Below, in pieces: positions 25,051-34,626 of a stretch of 64,000 bases of DNA. Source of the DNA: Peribacillus kribbensis DSM 17871 (GTDB lineage: Bacteria; Bacillota; Bacilli; Bacillales; DSM-1321); the NCBI RefSeq assembly GCF_000430765.1, contig NZ_KE387245.1, forward strand, positions 62,001 to 126,000. The letters are read 5' to 3'. The notes under the pieces are model-generated. The model ran no database searches and was not told the origin of the DNA. It was given only the letters and a program-made list of their open reading frames with translations. How positions within the stretch are numbered: position 1 is the stretch's first letter; each line of letters starts with the position of its first letter. The position numbers and the translations under genes are program-made.

Positions 25051-25220
25051 TTAGGAATGAGAAACAATAATCTCCATATTTCCTTCCATGCTAAACTCTC
25101 CGTTGTCAGACGGCAAAATAAAATGGTCTCCTTTTTAATCGTATAGCTTTCTTCACCAGAAAAATACTCGGCTTCCACAAAAGTGCTAACCGTAACACCT
25201 GATTTCTCTTCCACTTTCAT
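25051..25220 (-). pseudogene. manA: C-terminal fragment of class I mannose-6-phosphate isomerase, frameshifted
   Basis: Two minus-strand frames give the end of a ManA protein. The first, from 25220, carries EEKSGVTVSTFVEAEYFSG and EESYTIKK. A frameshift near 25130 leads to HFILPSDNGEFSMEGNMEII followed by VSHS and TAA at 25051. This matches the C-terminal cupin end of type I isomerases (…FILP…G…G..EIIVSH). The N-terminal catalytic part is absent, with a TAG four codons before the first Met. The terminator at 24995-25035 is still in place. Non-functional. Confidence 0.7.
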
Positions 25221-25290
25221 CTCGTGAATCTAATTTTATGAAGCATCGGCATCCCTTAACATTTCCAAAAGTTATTAATAATTAATCAAT

Positions 25291-25323
25291 AAAAAATGCA
25301 AACCCTTTTTACTGGATTTGCAT
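25291..25323 (-). terminator. Terminator for the 25446-26027 gene pair
   Basis: Minus strand: ATGCAAATCC-N8-GGGTTTGCAT followed by TTTTTTATT. Confidence 0.7.
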
Positions 25324-25445
25324 GACTTGTCGGTAACTATAAAAGTGAATACTAGAAGACTTTTTTCCTTTTTAAAAGTATTGATATTGGTCACATTTTG
25401 GTAACATACTTCAAATAATCATTAATTACAATAAAAGACTCAAAA

Positions 25446-25592
25446 TCATCCGTTCAAATGAAATTCCTCATTATAAGAATAATAAGGCCGCCGCAAAATA
25501 TTAATTAATGCTTTTGCAAGGGTCTGGTCCGATTCATTCAGCAGATCCGCTTTTAATTTTAGTGTTTTATAATATTGAACTCTGTCCTTCAT
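25446..25592 (-). CDS. Small 48-aa protein
   Basis: ATG at 25592 with AAGGGG upstream, ending at TGA. Amphipathic and helical-looking (DRVQYYKTLKLKADLLNESD), ending NEEFHLNG. It begins 15 bp after the stop of the 139-aa gene and before a strong terminator, so the two form a short operon. Not recognised, but RBS, spacing and terminator support a real gene. Confidence 0.55.
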   Translation of the reverse strand: MKDRVQYYKTLKLKADLLNESDQTLAKALINILRRPYYSYNEEFHLNG

Positions 25593-25607
25593 AGCTTGTC
25601 CCCTTCT

Positions 25608-26027
25608 TCACCACATTCTTCCCGTAAGCATGGTTACCCTTAGAAAAGTAATTACATTCTCATCCTCAAGCTGTATGGGCGTATTTAAGTCCTCTATTTC
25701 TTCTTCCCCTATGAAGACCTTGTACAATCCGTCTTCAAAGGCAGTAATGGAGATATTGATAGATTGCTGTAATTCCTGCTTTTTATTTTCATATTTGTGT
25801 GAAAAGCCGACTTTACCGCTCGATGCTTTCGATTGAATATCGCTGGCTGACAGAAAACCCAAAATCTGTTTGGGACCTTCTCCAGCATTATAGTCATCAA
25901 CATTCTTTATAACAATTGCTGTGATAAGTTCCCTAAGAGAAGAGGGTCTTGTCGAAAATTTAAATAAAACTTGCTCTATATATCTGTTTCTTTTTGCGAG
26001 GCTTTTCACCTTTATATAAATTTTCAT
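25608..26027 (-). CDS. Conserved hypothetical protein
   Basis: 139 aa. Begins with basic beta-like sequence (MKIYIKVKSLAKRNRYIEQV) and ends FLRVTMLTGRMW. The middle carries ASSGKVGFSHKY and FEDGLYKVFIGEEEIE, and the alternating pattern suggests an all-beta ubiquitin- or C2-like small domain. AGAGGAT RBS before ATG. First gene of a two-gene unit with the 48-aa gene. No function assigned. Confidence 0.6.
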   Translation of the reverse strand: MKIYIKVKSLAKRNRYIEQVLFKFSTRPSSLRELITAIVIKNVDDYNAGEGPKQILGFLSASDIQSKASSGKVGFSHKYENKKQELQQSINISITAFEDGLYKVFIGEEEIEDLNTPIQLEDENVITFLRVTMLTGRMW

Positions 26028-26150
26028 CTTTATCCTCTTTTAGCAATTCTTTCTTTTTATCCATCATATAGCAGAGCATGCGGCTGCGGCAATCATGGAA
26101 AAATTTCCATTTATCATACTAGCAGTGTTCATTGAATCGAATAATATAAT

Positions 26151-26178
26151 AAGCTGCTCATCCACTGAGCAGCTTAAT
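26151..26178 (-). terminator. Terminator after the esterase gene
   Basis: AAGCTGCTCA-tccac-TGAGCAGCTT, perfect 10-bp stem, followed on the minus strand by ATTATATTATT. Confidence 0.7.
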
Positions 26179-26210
26179 TTTGTTATTATATTATTCCGAT
26201 AGCATGCTAG

Positions 26211-27701
26211 TTATTTATATTCCACCGGCCCCATCGTTTCTTCCCACTTTATCCGATCCATTCTGTCTGGATCCTCAACCATTTGACTTGTTACGTTAAA
26301 AATTATCGTAGACCGATTGTCTGCATCATACCTTGGCCAATCTGGAAGGGCTCCTGTATTTGGTTTCCCCTCGCGTGCAAAGCTGATCCAGGCCTGATGC
26401 ATTTGATTAGCCAGAAGCTGCCTTTCTGGTGAGGAGCCTGTAAAGTTTTCTGTATTTGCCTTATCCAGTGTATTCCATACAAAAGGAATTTCCAGTGCAT
26501 GCGTTGCTTTTAACGCGCCTCCTAAAACGGGCGTTTCCCAGTCAAAGCGATACATCCAGACTGAAGCCCCTTGCTTCACCTGCAGCTCTGCCAGCTGCCG
26601 GGCCGGATATGTAAAAATCTTCATGGTAAGCAGTTTATTGAAAAGATCTTGGTCGAGCGGACGGTCTTCCATAAATTGAATGGCAATCAATGGGGCCTGC
26701 GGTCCGAATGCCTTTTCAAAAAAAACGGCAGTCATCTTTTCATCAGCGTTCTTCCACTGAGGATCAAATACACTGAAAATCTGCCACTCATCTTTATTTG
26801 TACCAATTAAAATAGAAATATCCCTTGCAGACCCTTCTGCTATAGCTTCTTCGGGGTGTTTTGGTAGTGACACACCATCAACAACAGGTCCTAGGCTCAT
26901 GGCAGGGACGAGATTAGAGACTTCCACCAGCTGTTCAACCGGCAATTTATCTAAAACAGAAAGATTGGCTGGTTCAACTTGCAAAGCCGATAATAGATGC
27001 TTTGCAATTTTTGCAGCTTTTTCGGAGGAATGGACATTTGCTGCAGCACCGCTTTGCAGGATCGCTTTATGGAAAAGACCTTTTGCTGCCGGGAAGCCGA
27101 GCAATACTCCAATGCTCATGGCACCTGCAGATTCACCGAATATAGTTACATTCTCCGGATCTCCGCCAAATTCGGCAATATTGTCCTGCACCCATTGCAG
27201 GGCTGCCACCTGATCCAGGATTCCGCAATTCCCTGAAGACGCATATTCTTTTCCACCGAATTCCGCCAGGTGAAGGAAGCCTAATATCCCCAGCCGGTAG
27301 TTAATCGTTACGACTACAACATCTCCCAAGGAAGAAAATGAAGCACCGTCATACCAGCTGCTTGAGCCAGAACCGGAAACAAATGCACCGCCATGGATCC
27401 AGACCATTACTGGCCGTTTCTTATCATCCGCTCCAGGTGACCAAACATTTAGATATAGACAATCCTCATTCATATTCGATAAGTCATTCCCTAAAAACTC
27501 CATAATATCCCGCTTGGATTGCGGGGCTGCAGGAGAGAATGAAGATGCATCCCGAATCCCTTCCCATGAATCCGGCGGTTCCGGGCTCCGGAAGCGCAGC
27601 GGGCCGACTGGAGGCTTTGCATACGGAATTCCTCTCCATACCAATACTTCATCTAAATGTTCCCCTTTAACCCTGCCGTAACTGGTTCTGACAATCGTCA
27701 T
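26211..27701 (-). CDS. pnbA: Type B carboxylesterase (para-nitrobenzyl esterase family)
   Basis: 496 aa. Carboxylesterase fold with nucleophile elbow FGESAGAMS near residue 190, oxyanion motif IHGGAFVSGSGSS near 105, the acid residue in the TNKDEWQ region near 300 and a His in KATHALEIPF near 390. Cleaves small carboxylic esters. No signal peptide. RBS AAAGGAG precedes ATG. Monocistronic, between its own terminator and an upstream promoter region. Length and motifs match Bacillus PnbA. Confidence 0.88.
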   Translation of the reverse strand: MTIVRTSYGRVKGEHLDEVLVWRGIPYAKPPVGPLRFRSPEPPDSWEGIRDASSFSPAAPQSKRDIMEFLGNDLSNMNEDCLYLNVWSPGADDKKRPVMVWIHGGAFVSGSGSSSWYDGASFSSLGDVVVVTINYRLGILGFLHLAEFGGKEYASSGNCGILDQVAALQWVQDNIAEFGGDPENVTIFGESAGAMSIGVLLGFPAAKGLFHKAILQSGAAANVHSSEKAAKIAKHLLSALQVEPANLSVLDKLPVEQLVEVSNLVPAMSLGPVVDGVSLPKHPEEAIAEGSARDISILIGTNKDEWQIFSVFDPQWKNADEKMTAVFFEKAFGPQAPLIAIQFMEDRPLDQDLFNKLLTMKIFTYPARQLAELQVKQGASVWMYRFDWETPVLGGALKATHALEIPFVWNTLDKANTENFTGSSPERQLLANQMHQAWISFAREGKPNTGALPDWPRYDADNRSTIIFNVTSQMVEDPDRMDRIKWEETMGPVEYK

Positions 27702-27998
27702 TTATTAATCTCCTTTCTATTTCCTTTCATTCATGGAACTATCTATGATGCTATTATTTGTATTCTATACACCAGAGCATTTTCCTGTTATTTCCACCTT
27801 ATTCGGGAACGAAAAAAGCTGTAAAATGAAGGGATCTGTCGATTGTTTTTCTTTTCTATTACAATTGAAAAAGATTTAGCAGTTTCTGTTTCAATCCACA
27901 GAGGATACTGTTATCATTGAAAGAAAGAATCAAAATTATCTAGGGTTTTTTTGACTTTTCTTAGTCACTTCCCTCCTTAATTTGGAATGGAGGAAATA

Positions 27999-28238
27999 AT
28001 GATGACCTTAGAATTAGCTAAAAAGACGTTAAACACCTTGGCTGAATATCATAAAACAGAAATCACTTTAACCTTTGGTCGTGATGGAACCCCTATTCTA
28101 TCTGTTTGTTTCTGGGATGATCTCTACCATGTAACGAAATTAGAAAGCATGGAGACTGTGTCTTATTATTATGCCAATACTACTTTATCTGCCATTCAGG
28201 ATGGTCTTAATGAAGTTTGCCTGCGTGTCTTAAATTAA
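27999..28238 (+). CDS. Small hypothetical protein
   Basis: 79 aa. GGAGG at 27989-27993 supports a start at ATG 27999 or the next codon, ATG 28002. The ATG at 27987 overlaps that RBS and is unlikely. Single domain with beta-rich centre (ITLTFGRDGTPILSVCFWDD) and helical ends. No family recognised. Stands alone; about 285 bp upstream to the esterase gene shows no clear element. Confidence 0.5.
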   Translation: MMTLELAKKTLNTLAEYHKTEITLTFGRDGTPILSVCFWDDLYHVTKLESMETVSYYYANTTLSAIQDGLNEVCLRVLN

Positions 28239-28286
28239 AGAACAGACTTTGTTTATACAACATATAGAGAACAGAAGGTATTTAGC

Positions 28287-28319
28287 AAAAAAAGGACCCA
28301 TCTAATAAGATGGGTCCTT
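28287..28319 (-). terminator. Terminator of the ribose operon
   Basis: GGACCCATCT-aata-AGATGGGTCC with seven T on the minus strand, 15 bp beyond rbsB. Confidence 0.9.
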
Positions 28320-28331
28320 ACGTTTTTAACT

Positions 28332-29249
28332 TTATTTCTTCGTAACTAGCTTCAGCGGTGCTGCGATATTCTTCTTCACTTTTTTGCCCTGCAGGACATC
28401 CCTTCCTGCATCAACAGCGAGCCTGCCGATTAATAGAGGCTGCTGGGCGACAGTTGCATCCAGTTTTCCTTCTTTGATCGCTTTAAGAGCGTCATCGTTG
28501 CCGTCAAAGCCCACCACCATGATGTTTCTTCCTGAACTGTTTATGGCTTCGATCGCACCGAGGGCCATTTCATCATTGTGAGCAAAAACAGCTTTAATGT
28601 CTGGCTTTGCCTGAATGATATTTTCCATGACATTCAATCCTTTTGACCGGTCGAAGTCTGCAGATTGTTTTGCGGTCACCTTCAGGCTGTGATCGGCAAT
28701 GTTATGAAATCCTTTTCCTCTTTCCCGGGTTGCCGATGCACCTGGAACTCCCTCCAGTTCAGCCACTTGTGCATCCTTGCCAGCCTTTTTCACAATATAA
28801 TCGGCAGCCATTTCTCCACCCTTAACATTATCAGAAGCTACTAAAGCTTCCACTTTTCCCTTGTCTGCAGATCGGTCAAGAGTCACGACCGGGATGCCGA
28901 TGTGGTTGGCAGATTGCACTGCAGAAGATACGGCAGCTGAATCTGCAGGATTGATTAACAGGACATCCACTCCCTGTTGAATCAAATCTTCGACATCATT
29001 TGCTTGTTTTGCCGAGTCATTTTGGGCGTCCACTACTTTTACAGACATCCCCAGTTTTTTTGCTTCTGCTGTCACGCCATCTTTCAATGAAACGAAGAAT
29101 GGGTTGTTCAGCGTTGAAACAGATAAACCAATTTTAATATCTTTTAAGTTTTCTTTTTTAGCTGGCTTAGCCCAGCCTGGCGGTTCCATGGAACACGCGC
29201 TCAAAAGCAAGAGTATCAGTGACATGAATAAAACAGATAATTTTTTCAT
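28332..29249 (-). CDS. rbsB: Ribose ABC transporter substrate-binding lipoprotein
   Basis: 305 aa. N-terminal lipoprotein signal with lipobox LLSAC (Cys19), then a periplasmic-binding-protein type I fold (KIGLSVSTLNNPFFVSL; GDFDG-like VVGFDGNDDALKAI near 245). Captures D-ribose outside the membrane and delivers it to RbsC/RbsA. Last gene of the operon; AGGAGG RBS. Confidence 0.95.
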   Translation of the reverse strand: MKKLSVLFMSLILLLLSACSMEPPGWAKPAKKENLKDIKIGLSVSTLNNPFFVSLKDGVTAEAKKLGMSVKVVDAQNDSAKQANDVEDLIQQGVDVLLINPADSAAVSSAVQSANHIGIPVVTLDRSADKGKVEALVASDNVKGGEMAADYIVKKAGKDAQVAELEGVPGASATRERGKGFHNIADHSLKVTAKQSADFDRSKGLNVMENIIQAKPDIKAVFAHNDEMALGAIEAINSSGRNIMVVGFDGNDDALKAIKEGKLDATVAQQPLLIGRLAVDAGRDVLQGKKVKKNIAAPLKLVTKK

Positions 29250-29265
29250 AATTGCTCCTCCTGGC

Positions 29266-30240
29266 TTATGCTGATTTCTTGCGGTCCAGCAATACAGCGA
29301 TGATAATGACGATCCCTTTTACAACCATTTGATAGAAAGAAGATACTCCAAGGAGATTTAACCCATTGTTTAAGGTTCCGATAATCAAGGCCCCGATCAA
29401 TGTGCCAAAGATCCTTCCTTTTCCACCGGACAGGCTTGTTCCTCCTAACACGACGGCTGCGATCGCATCCAGTTCATAGGATGTTCCCGCTGTAGGCTGT
29501 GCGGAGTTTAAGCGGGAAGTCAGGATAGCTCCAGCCAAGGCTGCCAGCAAGCCAGAAAGGCCATAAATCATCACTTTTACCTTTGGAACTTTAATGCCTG
29601 AAATCAATGACGCTTTTTCGTTTCCTCCAATCGCATAGGTATTTCGTCCGAAGGGGGTTTTTTGGAGTACAATGAACAAAACCACGAAAGTAATAATCAT
29701 CGTAACTGCCGGAACTGGTATTCCAAGGAAATATCCCCGGCCGAACAATTGGAATAAGCGGTTTTCCCCTAGACCCGTGATGGGGTTCCCGTCGGTATAA
29801 ACCATTGTCAGTCCCCTGAACAGGGTCATGGTAGCCAGAGTGGCGATAAACGGCGCCATTTTCCCTTTTGTTATTAATAATCCATTGATGATACCCATCA
29901 CACCGCCGAGAATACAGCCAACAAGGATGGCGATCATCGGATCCAGCCCGGAAACAATCATGCCTGCTGTTAATGCACTTGATAGTGCAAGAATGGCCCC
30001 GACAGATAAATCAATGCCGCCAGTCAGGATCACAAACGTCATTCCAAATGCAATCAATGCATTTATGGATACCTGCCTAAGCAGATTTAAAATGTTTAAA
30101 GGTTCAAGAAAGCTGGGATTCAAGATGGAAACGATAATAAATAAAATGATCAACCCAAGCAATGGGCCAAGTTTCTGCGTCACCGAACCAAAAATATTGG
30201 ACTTTGCGGCTGGTGTACCTTCATTGATTGCTGCTTTCAT
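29266..30240 (-). CDS. rbsC: Ribose ABC transporter permease
   Basis: 324 aa, eight to ten membrane segments. Contains the family's cytoplasmic coupling region (GGNEKASLISGIKVPKVKVM) and LGGTSLSGGKGRIFGTLIGA near residue 265. Forms the channel with RbsA as the ATPase. AGGAGG RBS, directly after rbsA (one base between stop and start). Confidence 0.95.
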   Translation of the reverse strand: MKAAINEGTPAAKSNIFGSVTQKLGPLLGLIILFIIVSILNPSFLEPLNILNLLRQVSINALIAFGMTFVILTGGIDLSVGAILALSSALTAGMIVSGLDPMIAILVGCILGGVMGIINGLLITKGKMAPFIATLATMTLFRGLTMVYTDGNPITGLGENRLFQLFGRGYFLGIPVPAVTMIITFVVLFIVLQKTPFGRNTYAIGGNEKASLISGIKVPKVKVMIYGLSGLLAALAGAILTSRLNSAQPTAGTSYELDAIAAVVLGGTSLSGGKGRIFGTLIGALIIGTLNNGLNLLGVSSFYQMVVKGIVIIIAVLLDRKKSA

Positions 30241-30241
30241 G

Positions 30242-31723
30242 TTACTGACCTCCTGTTGCTAATGTCATAATTTTTTCCTGTGTTGCTTGACCCATTGGCA
30301 ATTCCCCGGTGATCTTTCCTTCATGGATCACAAGGATCCGATCGCTCATTCCCAGTACTTCCGGAAGCTCAGAAGATACCATGATAATGGCAACCCCGCG
30401 GCTGGTAAGCTCATTCATGAGTTCATAAATCTCCCTCTTTGCGCCTACGTCCACTCCCCGGGTGGGTTCATCCAAAATCAATACCTTGGGGCCTATGCCT
30501 ACCCATTTGGCAATCACCACTTTTTGTTGATTTCCGCCTGAAAGGTTTCCTACTGCCGTTTCGGCTGATTCTGTCTTAACTGTCAGACGCTTGATCAGCA
30601 TATCGACAAAATCAGACTGGTTTTTTTCATTGATAATTCCTTTAGGGGCAAAGCTTGCAAGCGTAGGCAGCACCATATTTTCTTTTATCGAGAAATCCAG
30701 GATCAGTCCCTCTTCCTTCCGGTTTTCCGTGATGAATCCGATACCGGATTCAACAGCCTTGGAAGGTGCTTTAATGGTCACTTTGCTTCCATTCAGCCAG
30801 ATTTCCCCGCTGTCGAGAGAATCCAGCCCAAAGATGGCGCGCATGATTTCTGTTCGTCCGGCTCCCATTAATCCAGAAATCCCGACGATTTCACCCGCTC
30901 TAACTGAGAAGCTGACGTCCCGGAATACTCCTGATTTTGTAAGGCCCTTAACTTCAAAGATGGTTTCGCCGGTCTGCGGATTGCGCTTAGGATACCGGTC
31001 GGTCAATTCTCTGCCGACCATTTTTTTCACCACTTCATCGAAATTGGTTTCAGGTATCGGCTTTGTATCAACCGTTTTTCCATCCCGCATCACGGTAATC
31101 CGGTCACAGATCGCAAATATTTCTTCCATCCGGTGAGAAATATACACGATGGATACGCCTTCCTTTTTAAGGGAAGAAATCACCTCGAAAAGCTTCGCTA
31201 TTTCTCTTTCCGTCAAGGCGGCAGTCGGTTCATCCATGATGATGACTTTTGCATCGGTCATTAAGGCCTTGGCTATTTCAATCATCTGCTGTTCACCAAC
31301 GGAACAGCTCCCCGCCTCTTTATCAAGCGGAATGCTGACTGCCAATCTATCAAACTGGCTTTTTGCCAACGCTTTCATTTTATTTGTGTTTAATAAACCG
31401 ATTGATGTTTTTATTTCCTTGCCGATAAACAGATTTTCCAAAACGGTCATATCCGGCCAGATATTCAGTTCCTGGTGAATGAACGTGATTCCATTCTGTT
31501 CCGCTTCTTTTGGATTTGAAAAGGAAGTTTCCGTTCCATCAATAAAGATGGAGCCCTGATCCTTTGGATGCAGCCCGGTCAGGACATTCATCATGGTTGA
31601 TTTTCCAGCGCCGTTTTCTCCCATCAGGGCATGCACTTCCCCAGAAGCTAGATCAAAGTCCACTCCGGCTAATACTTGGTTGGTTCCAAATGCTTTATAG
31701 ATGTTACGCATCTCAATATGCAT
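30242..31723 (-). CDS. rbsA: Ribose ABC transporter ATP-binding protein
   Basis: 493 aa when started at ATG 31723 (GAGGTG six bases upstream), equal to B. subtilis RbsA. Two fused ABC domains: Walker [10 protein letters not shown] near residue 35 with signature SVGEQQ near 140, and a second, degenerate Walker A ([10 protein letters not shown] near 280) with signature LSGGNQQ near 395. Walker [15 protein letters not shown] is near 420. Energises ribose uptake. Confidence 0.96.
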   Translation of the reverse strand: MHIEMRNIYKAFGTNQVLAGVDFDLASGEVHALMGENGAGKSTMMNVLTGLHPKDQGSIFIDGTETSFSNPKEAEQNGITFIHQELNIWPDMTVLENLFIGKEIKTSIGLLNTNKMKALAKSQFDRLAVSIPLDKEAGSCSVGEQQMIEIAKALMTDAKVIIMDEPTAALTEREIAKLFEVISSLKKEGVSIVYISHRMEEIFAICDRITVMRDGKTVDTKPIPETNFDEVVKKMVGRELTDRYPKRNPQTGETIFEVKGLTKSGVFRDVSFSVRAGEIVGISGLMGAGRTEIMRAIFGLDSLDSGEIWLNGSKVTIKAPSKAVESGIGFITENRKEEGLILDFSIKENMVLPTLASFAPKGIINEKNQSDFVDMLIKRLTVKTESAETAVGNLSGGNQQKVVIAKWVGIGPKVLILDEPTRGVDVGAKREIYELMNELTSRGVAIIMVSSELPEVLGMSDRILVIHEGKITGELPMGQATQEKIMTLATGGQ

Positions 31724-31741
31724 GTTCATCACCTCGATTTT

Positions 31742-32137
31742 TTAGAAAAATACTCCCGATTGTACGATACAATTGGCATACGGCCTGATTTCGCCGGTAC
31801 GGATCACCGCTTTAGCCTGCTTGGTCAGTTTCTTAAACTCTTCATGCGGAACCTTTTCCTGCAGGCTGTCAGCAAATTTTGTTTTCAAATATTCGCTTGC
31901 CTCCTGGTTAACCTCCTCAATTTCAGAGGCCATTACCACTTTTTCCACCACCATGTCTTCAAAAATAGCTTCAACAACCTCTTTGAAGGAAGGAGTTCCG
32001 GGTTTGATGGCTAAATCGATCTTTAAAACGCCATCAGGCACCGGCAGTCCTGCATCTGCTATTACGATCGTATCTGTATGGCCAAGGTCGGCCAGGACCT
32101 TGGAGATATGGCTGTTCAATATACCATGCTTTTTCAT
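31742..32137 (-). CDS. rbsD: D-ribose pyranase
   Basis: 131 aa, the family length. Catalyses beta-pyranose/beta-furanose interconversion of ribose before phosphorylation. Begins [20 protein letters not shown], the conserved N-terminus with His20-region residues, and ends with a TGEIRPYAN motif. ATG 32137 chosen (GGGAGC eight bases upstream). Two bases separate it from the rbsK stop. Confidence 0.95.
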   Translation of the reverse strand: MKKHGILNSHISKVLADLGHTDTIVIADAGLPVPDGVLKIDLAIKPGTPSFKEVVEAIFEDMVVEKVVMASEIEEVNQEASEYLKTKFADSLQEKVPHEEFKKLTKQAKAVIRTGEIRPYANCIVQSGVFF

Positions 32138-32139
32138 GA

Positions 32140-33018
32140 TCAATAGCTCCCTTCGATTTCACTTCTCATCGGCATGCCGCCCTGCGCCCCGAATTTTGCT
32201 ACTGAAAGGGATGCGGCTTTATTGGCAAAACGCATGCTTTCCTGAAGATCCCTTCCCTCAGCAAGTGCCACTGCAAAGGCTGCGTTAAAAGTATCTCCTG
32301 CACCTGTTGTATCCACTGCATCCACTGGATAAGAAGGAACAAGTACTTCTCTTTCACCGTCGAAATATCTGACCCCATTTTTCCCTTCGGTAATAAATAC
32401 CTTGTTTGGGTACTGCTTCAGCGCCGCATGGATATCGTCCTGCCCGAACAGAATCGCTGCCTCCAATTCATTAGGCGTAATATAGGCAGCATTCTCGATC
32501 ACCTTTTGTCCAATCGGCCGTGCAGGAGCAGGATTCAGTAAGAGAGGAACATCATGTTCCCTGCAGATTTCGCTGACATATTCAACTGTATCTTCAGGGA
32601 TTTCCTGCTGGATAAGGACGATATCGGATTCCCTTATTCTCTGCAGAGCTTTTTCTACAAACTCAGGAGTCACCTTTTTGTTGGCTGCCTCCACAACAAT
32701 TATGCTGTTATCTCCTTCGGCGAGTGTAATATGAGCGGTGCCGCTTTCCATACCTGTAACCGGTTCCACATAAGACGTATTGACATGATTTTTCGTGAAA
32801 TTATCCAAAATTTCTTTTCCGAAGGAATCATCGCCGACACAGCCTATCATATATACTTCTGCTCCCAAGCGCGCTGCTGCCACTGCCTGGTTTGCCCCTT
32901 TGCCGCCCGGTACTGTTTTGAAGGATTCCCCCATGATCGTTTCCCCGGCACTTGGACGTTTGGAAGCGGTGACAACTAAATCTATGGAAGAACTTCCGAT
33001 CACCGTTATTTTAGCCAT
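32140..33018 (-). CDS. rbsK: Ribokinase
   Basis: PfkB-family kinase converting ribose to ribose-5-phosphate. 292 aa from ATG 33018 (AAGGATGGG upstream). N-terminal GG signature [19 protein letters not shown] near residue 38 and C-terminal anion-hole motif [13 protein letters not shown] near 245 (catalytic Asp). Overlaps the end of rbsR by eight bases, indicating coupled translation. Confidence 0.95.
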   Translation of the reverse strand: MAKITVIGSSSIDLVVTASKRPSAGETIMGESFKTVPGGKGANQAVAAARLGAEVYMIGCVGDDSFGKEILDNFTKNHVNTSYVEPVTGMESGTAHITLAEGDNSIIVVEAANKKVTPEFVEKALQRIRESDIVLIQQEIPEDTVEYVSEICREHDVPLLLNPAPARPIGQKVIENAAYITPNELEAAILFGQDDIHAALKQYPNKVFITEGKNGVRYFDGEREVLVPSYPVDAVDTTGAGDTFNAAFAVALAEGRDLQESMRFANKAASLSVAKFGAQGGMPMRSEIEGSY

Positions 33019-34000
33019 TATTCCCATCCTTTCTTGTGGTCTGCCTCTCTATAAATGTAACTGGCAGTTTTATATTTTTTTGTTCTACAGCCTTCCCTTG
33101 TATCATCTTGATCAATAATCCTGCTGCCTCTCTCCCCATTTCGTATGCAGGCTGTCTGATCGTGGATAAAGAGGGATAGAGCAATTTACTCAATGGAATA
33201 TCATCGAACCCAATAATTTGCAGGTCTTCAGGAATGCCTTTCCCTGTCCGGAGTGCTTCATGAAGGATGGCCGCTGCCACAATATCATTGCTGGCAATAA
33301 TGCCATCTGTATCCGGATATCGCTCAAATAATTCCCTGGCACTTTCTTCTGCATCCTCAAAAGCAAAAGAACTGGTATTCATAACATTAAATTCAACGTT
33401 TAATGTGCAAATTTCATCAATTGCCCCCTTGAAGCGGTCCTGAGCTGTCTTTAATTCTACGGGGCCTCTCAAAAGCGTGATCCTTTTGCTTCCCCTTCTT
33501 ACAAGCTCCCTGACAGCCATTTTTCCTCCATCTACACCATCTGCATATACGGAGGGGTGCTGATCTGTAGTCCTGTCGAGAAAAACAACAGGAAAGGAAA
33601 GTTCATCATAAAAGCTGATATCTTTATTGCTTGTTGCTGATATGATACCGGTTACATGATTTTGTTTAAAGGTATGTACATATTCCGATTCCTTTTCAGG
33701 TTTTTCATCAGCGTTCCCAATCATAAGCCGAAAGTCATGCGCCTGTATTTCATCTTCAACGCCGCGGGCCAGTTCAGGAAAAAACGGATTGCGGATATCA
33801 GGAAGAAGCAGCCCGATCAATCTGGACTTTTTATTGTATAAGGAACGTGCGACCTCATTGGGCCGATAATTCAGCTGCTGAATCGCATCATGAATCAACT
33901 TTCTGGTATCTTCATGAACATATCCCTTATCATTTAAAGCCCTTGAGACCGTTGCTACCGAAACCCCCGCTCTCTTCGCTACATCACGTATGGTCGCCAA
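33011..34000 (-). CDS. rbsR: Ribose operon repressor (LacI family)
   Basis: About 329 aa. Helix-turn-helix ATIRDVAKRAGVSVATVSRA at the N-terminus, hinge NEVARSLYNKKS near 55, and a ribose-binding-protein-like effector domain. The TTG at 34000 is chosen because the protein then starts MATIRDVA like LacI relatives and AGAGGTG lies six bases upstream. First gene of the operon, so it regulates its own synthesis. The palindrome at 34019-34036 is its likely operator, shared with CcpA. Confidence 0.92.
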   Translation of the reverse strand: MATIRDVAKRAGVSVATVSRALNDKGYVHEDTRKLIHDAIQQLNYRPNEVARSLYNKKSRLIGLLLPDIRNPFFPELARGVEDEIQAHDFRLMIGNADEKPEKESEYVHTFKQNHVTGIISATSNKDISFYDELSFPVVFLDRTTDQHPSVYADGVDGGKMAVRELVRRGSKRITLLRGPVELKTAQDRFKGAIDEICTLNVEFNVMNTSSFAFEDAEESARELFERYPDTDGIIASNDIVAAAILHEALRTGKGIPEDLQIIGFDDIPLSKLLYPSLSTIRQPAYEMGREAAGLLIKMIQGKAVEQKNIKLPVTFIERQTTRKDGNNG

Positions 34001-34018
34001 TTGTGTCACCTCTCTAAT

Positions 34019-34036
34019 TGTGGAACCGTTTACACA
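34019..34036. promoter_or_regulatory. RbsR operator / cre-like site
   Basis: TGTGTAAACGGTTCCACA read on the minus strand. It is a near palindrome with the LacI/CcpA-type CG centre; 14 of 15 positions fit the cre consensus. It covers the transcription start. Confidence 0.7.
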
Positions 34037-34040
34037 TAAA

Positions 34041-34069
34041 ACAATAGCATACGATTTTTAATTGTGCAA
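34041..34069 (-). promoter_or_regulatory. SigA promoter of the ribose operon
   Basis: Minus strand: -35 TTGCAC (34069-34064), 17-bp spacer, -10 TATTGT (34046-34041), immediately upstream of the operator. Confidence 0.7.
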
Positions 34070-34126
34070 GAAATATATTTTAATAGATTGTTGAATAAAA
34101 AATTTTCCTGAAAAAGTATTAGGTGC

Positions 34127-34155
34127 TTGTTTTTCAAAAACAGACATGGTATATT
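34127..34155 (+). promoter_or_regulatory. Promoter of tRNA-Leu
   Basis: -35 TTGTTT (34127-34132), 17-bp spacer, -10 TATATT (34150-34155), 23 bp before the tRNA. Confidence 0.6.
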
Positions 34156-34177
34156 ATTTTCAACAGCAAGTTCATAA

Positions 34178-34261
34178 GCGGATGTGGCGGAATCGGCAGA
34201 CGCGCTAGATTCAGGTTCTAGTGGTAGCAATACCGTGGGGGTTCAAGTCCCTTCATCCGCA
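34178..34261 (+). tRNA. tRNA-Leu (anticodon CAG)
   Basis: 84 nt without encoded CCA. Acceptor GCGGATG/CATCCGC, anticodon stem CTAGA/TCTAG with CAG in the loop, a class II variable arm (TGGTAGCAATACCG), and T arm GGGGGTTCAAGTCCCTT. A single gene with its own promoter and terminator. Confidence 0.95.
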
Positions 34262-34265
34262 TCAA

Positions 34266-34306
34266 AAAAGAGGTACAGATATTATATCTGTATCTTTTTT
34301 TTATAA
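34266..34306 (+). terminator. Terminator of tRNA-Leu
   Basis: GGTACAGATAT-tat-ATCTGTATC stem followed by eight T. The 240 bp beyond it (to 34547) hold no supportable gene. Confidence 0.8.
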
Positions 34307-34547
34307 TTCTTTTGCACATACGCTTTTTCAAACCATTATGACGATAGCCGTTATTCTTACAATGATTTTCCTTTTCTTCGATAAAGTAAATACAGTGATA
34401 AGAAAAATGACTGGAAAGTTTGGGCTGCAGGAAATGCATCCAGAATCTTTTTTATTTTTCATGCAATCGTGAGTACTTTTGGATACATTCTTATTCTTTA
34501 ACCCTAAAATCCTAATTTTACTCCATCCCCCCTTTTCGATAGTAACT

Positions 34548-34590
34548 AAAAAGAACCTTTAATCTCGTCAAGCGATCAAAGGTTCTTTTT
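34548..34590 (-). terminator. Terminator after mqo
   Basis: AAAAAGAACCTTT pairs with AAAGGTTCTTTTT around a 17-base loop; usable in both directions. Confidence 0.8.
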
Positions 34591-34626
34591 GGTTAATCCA
34601 TTAAATTCCTAACTTCATACAAGGAA

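Noticed and set aside
34221-34472. 83-aa plus-strand ORF overlapping tRNA-Leu
   Set aside because: Begins inside the tRNA, crosses its terminator, and no internal Met has an RBS.
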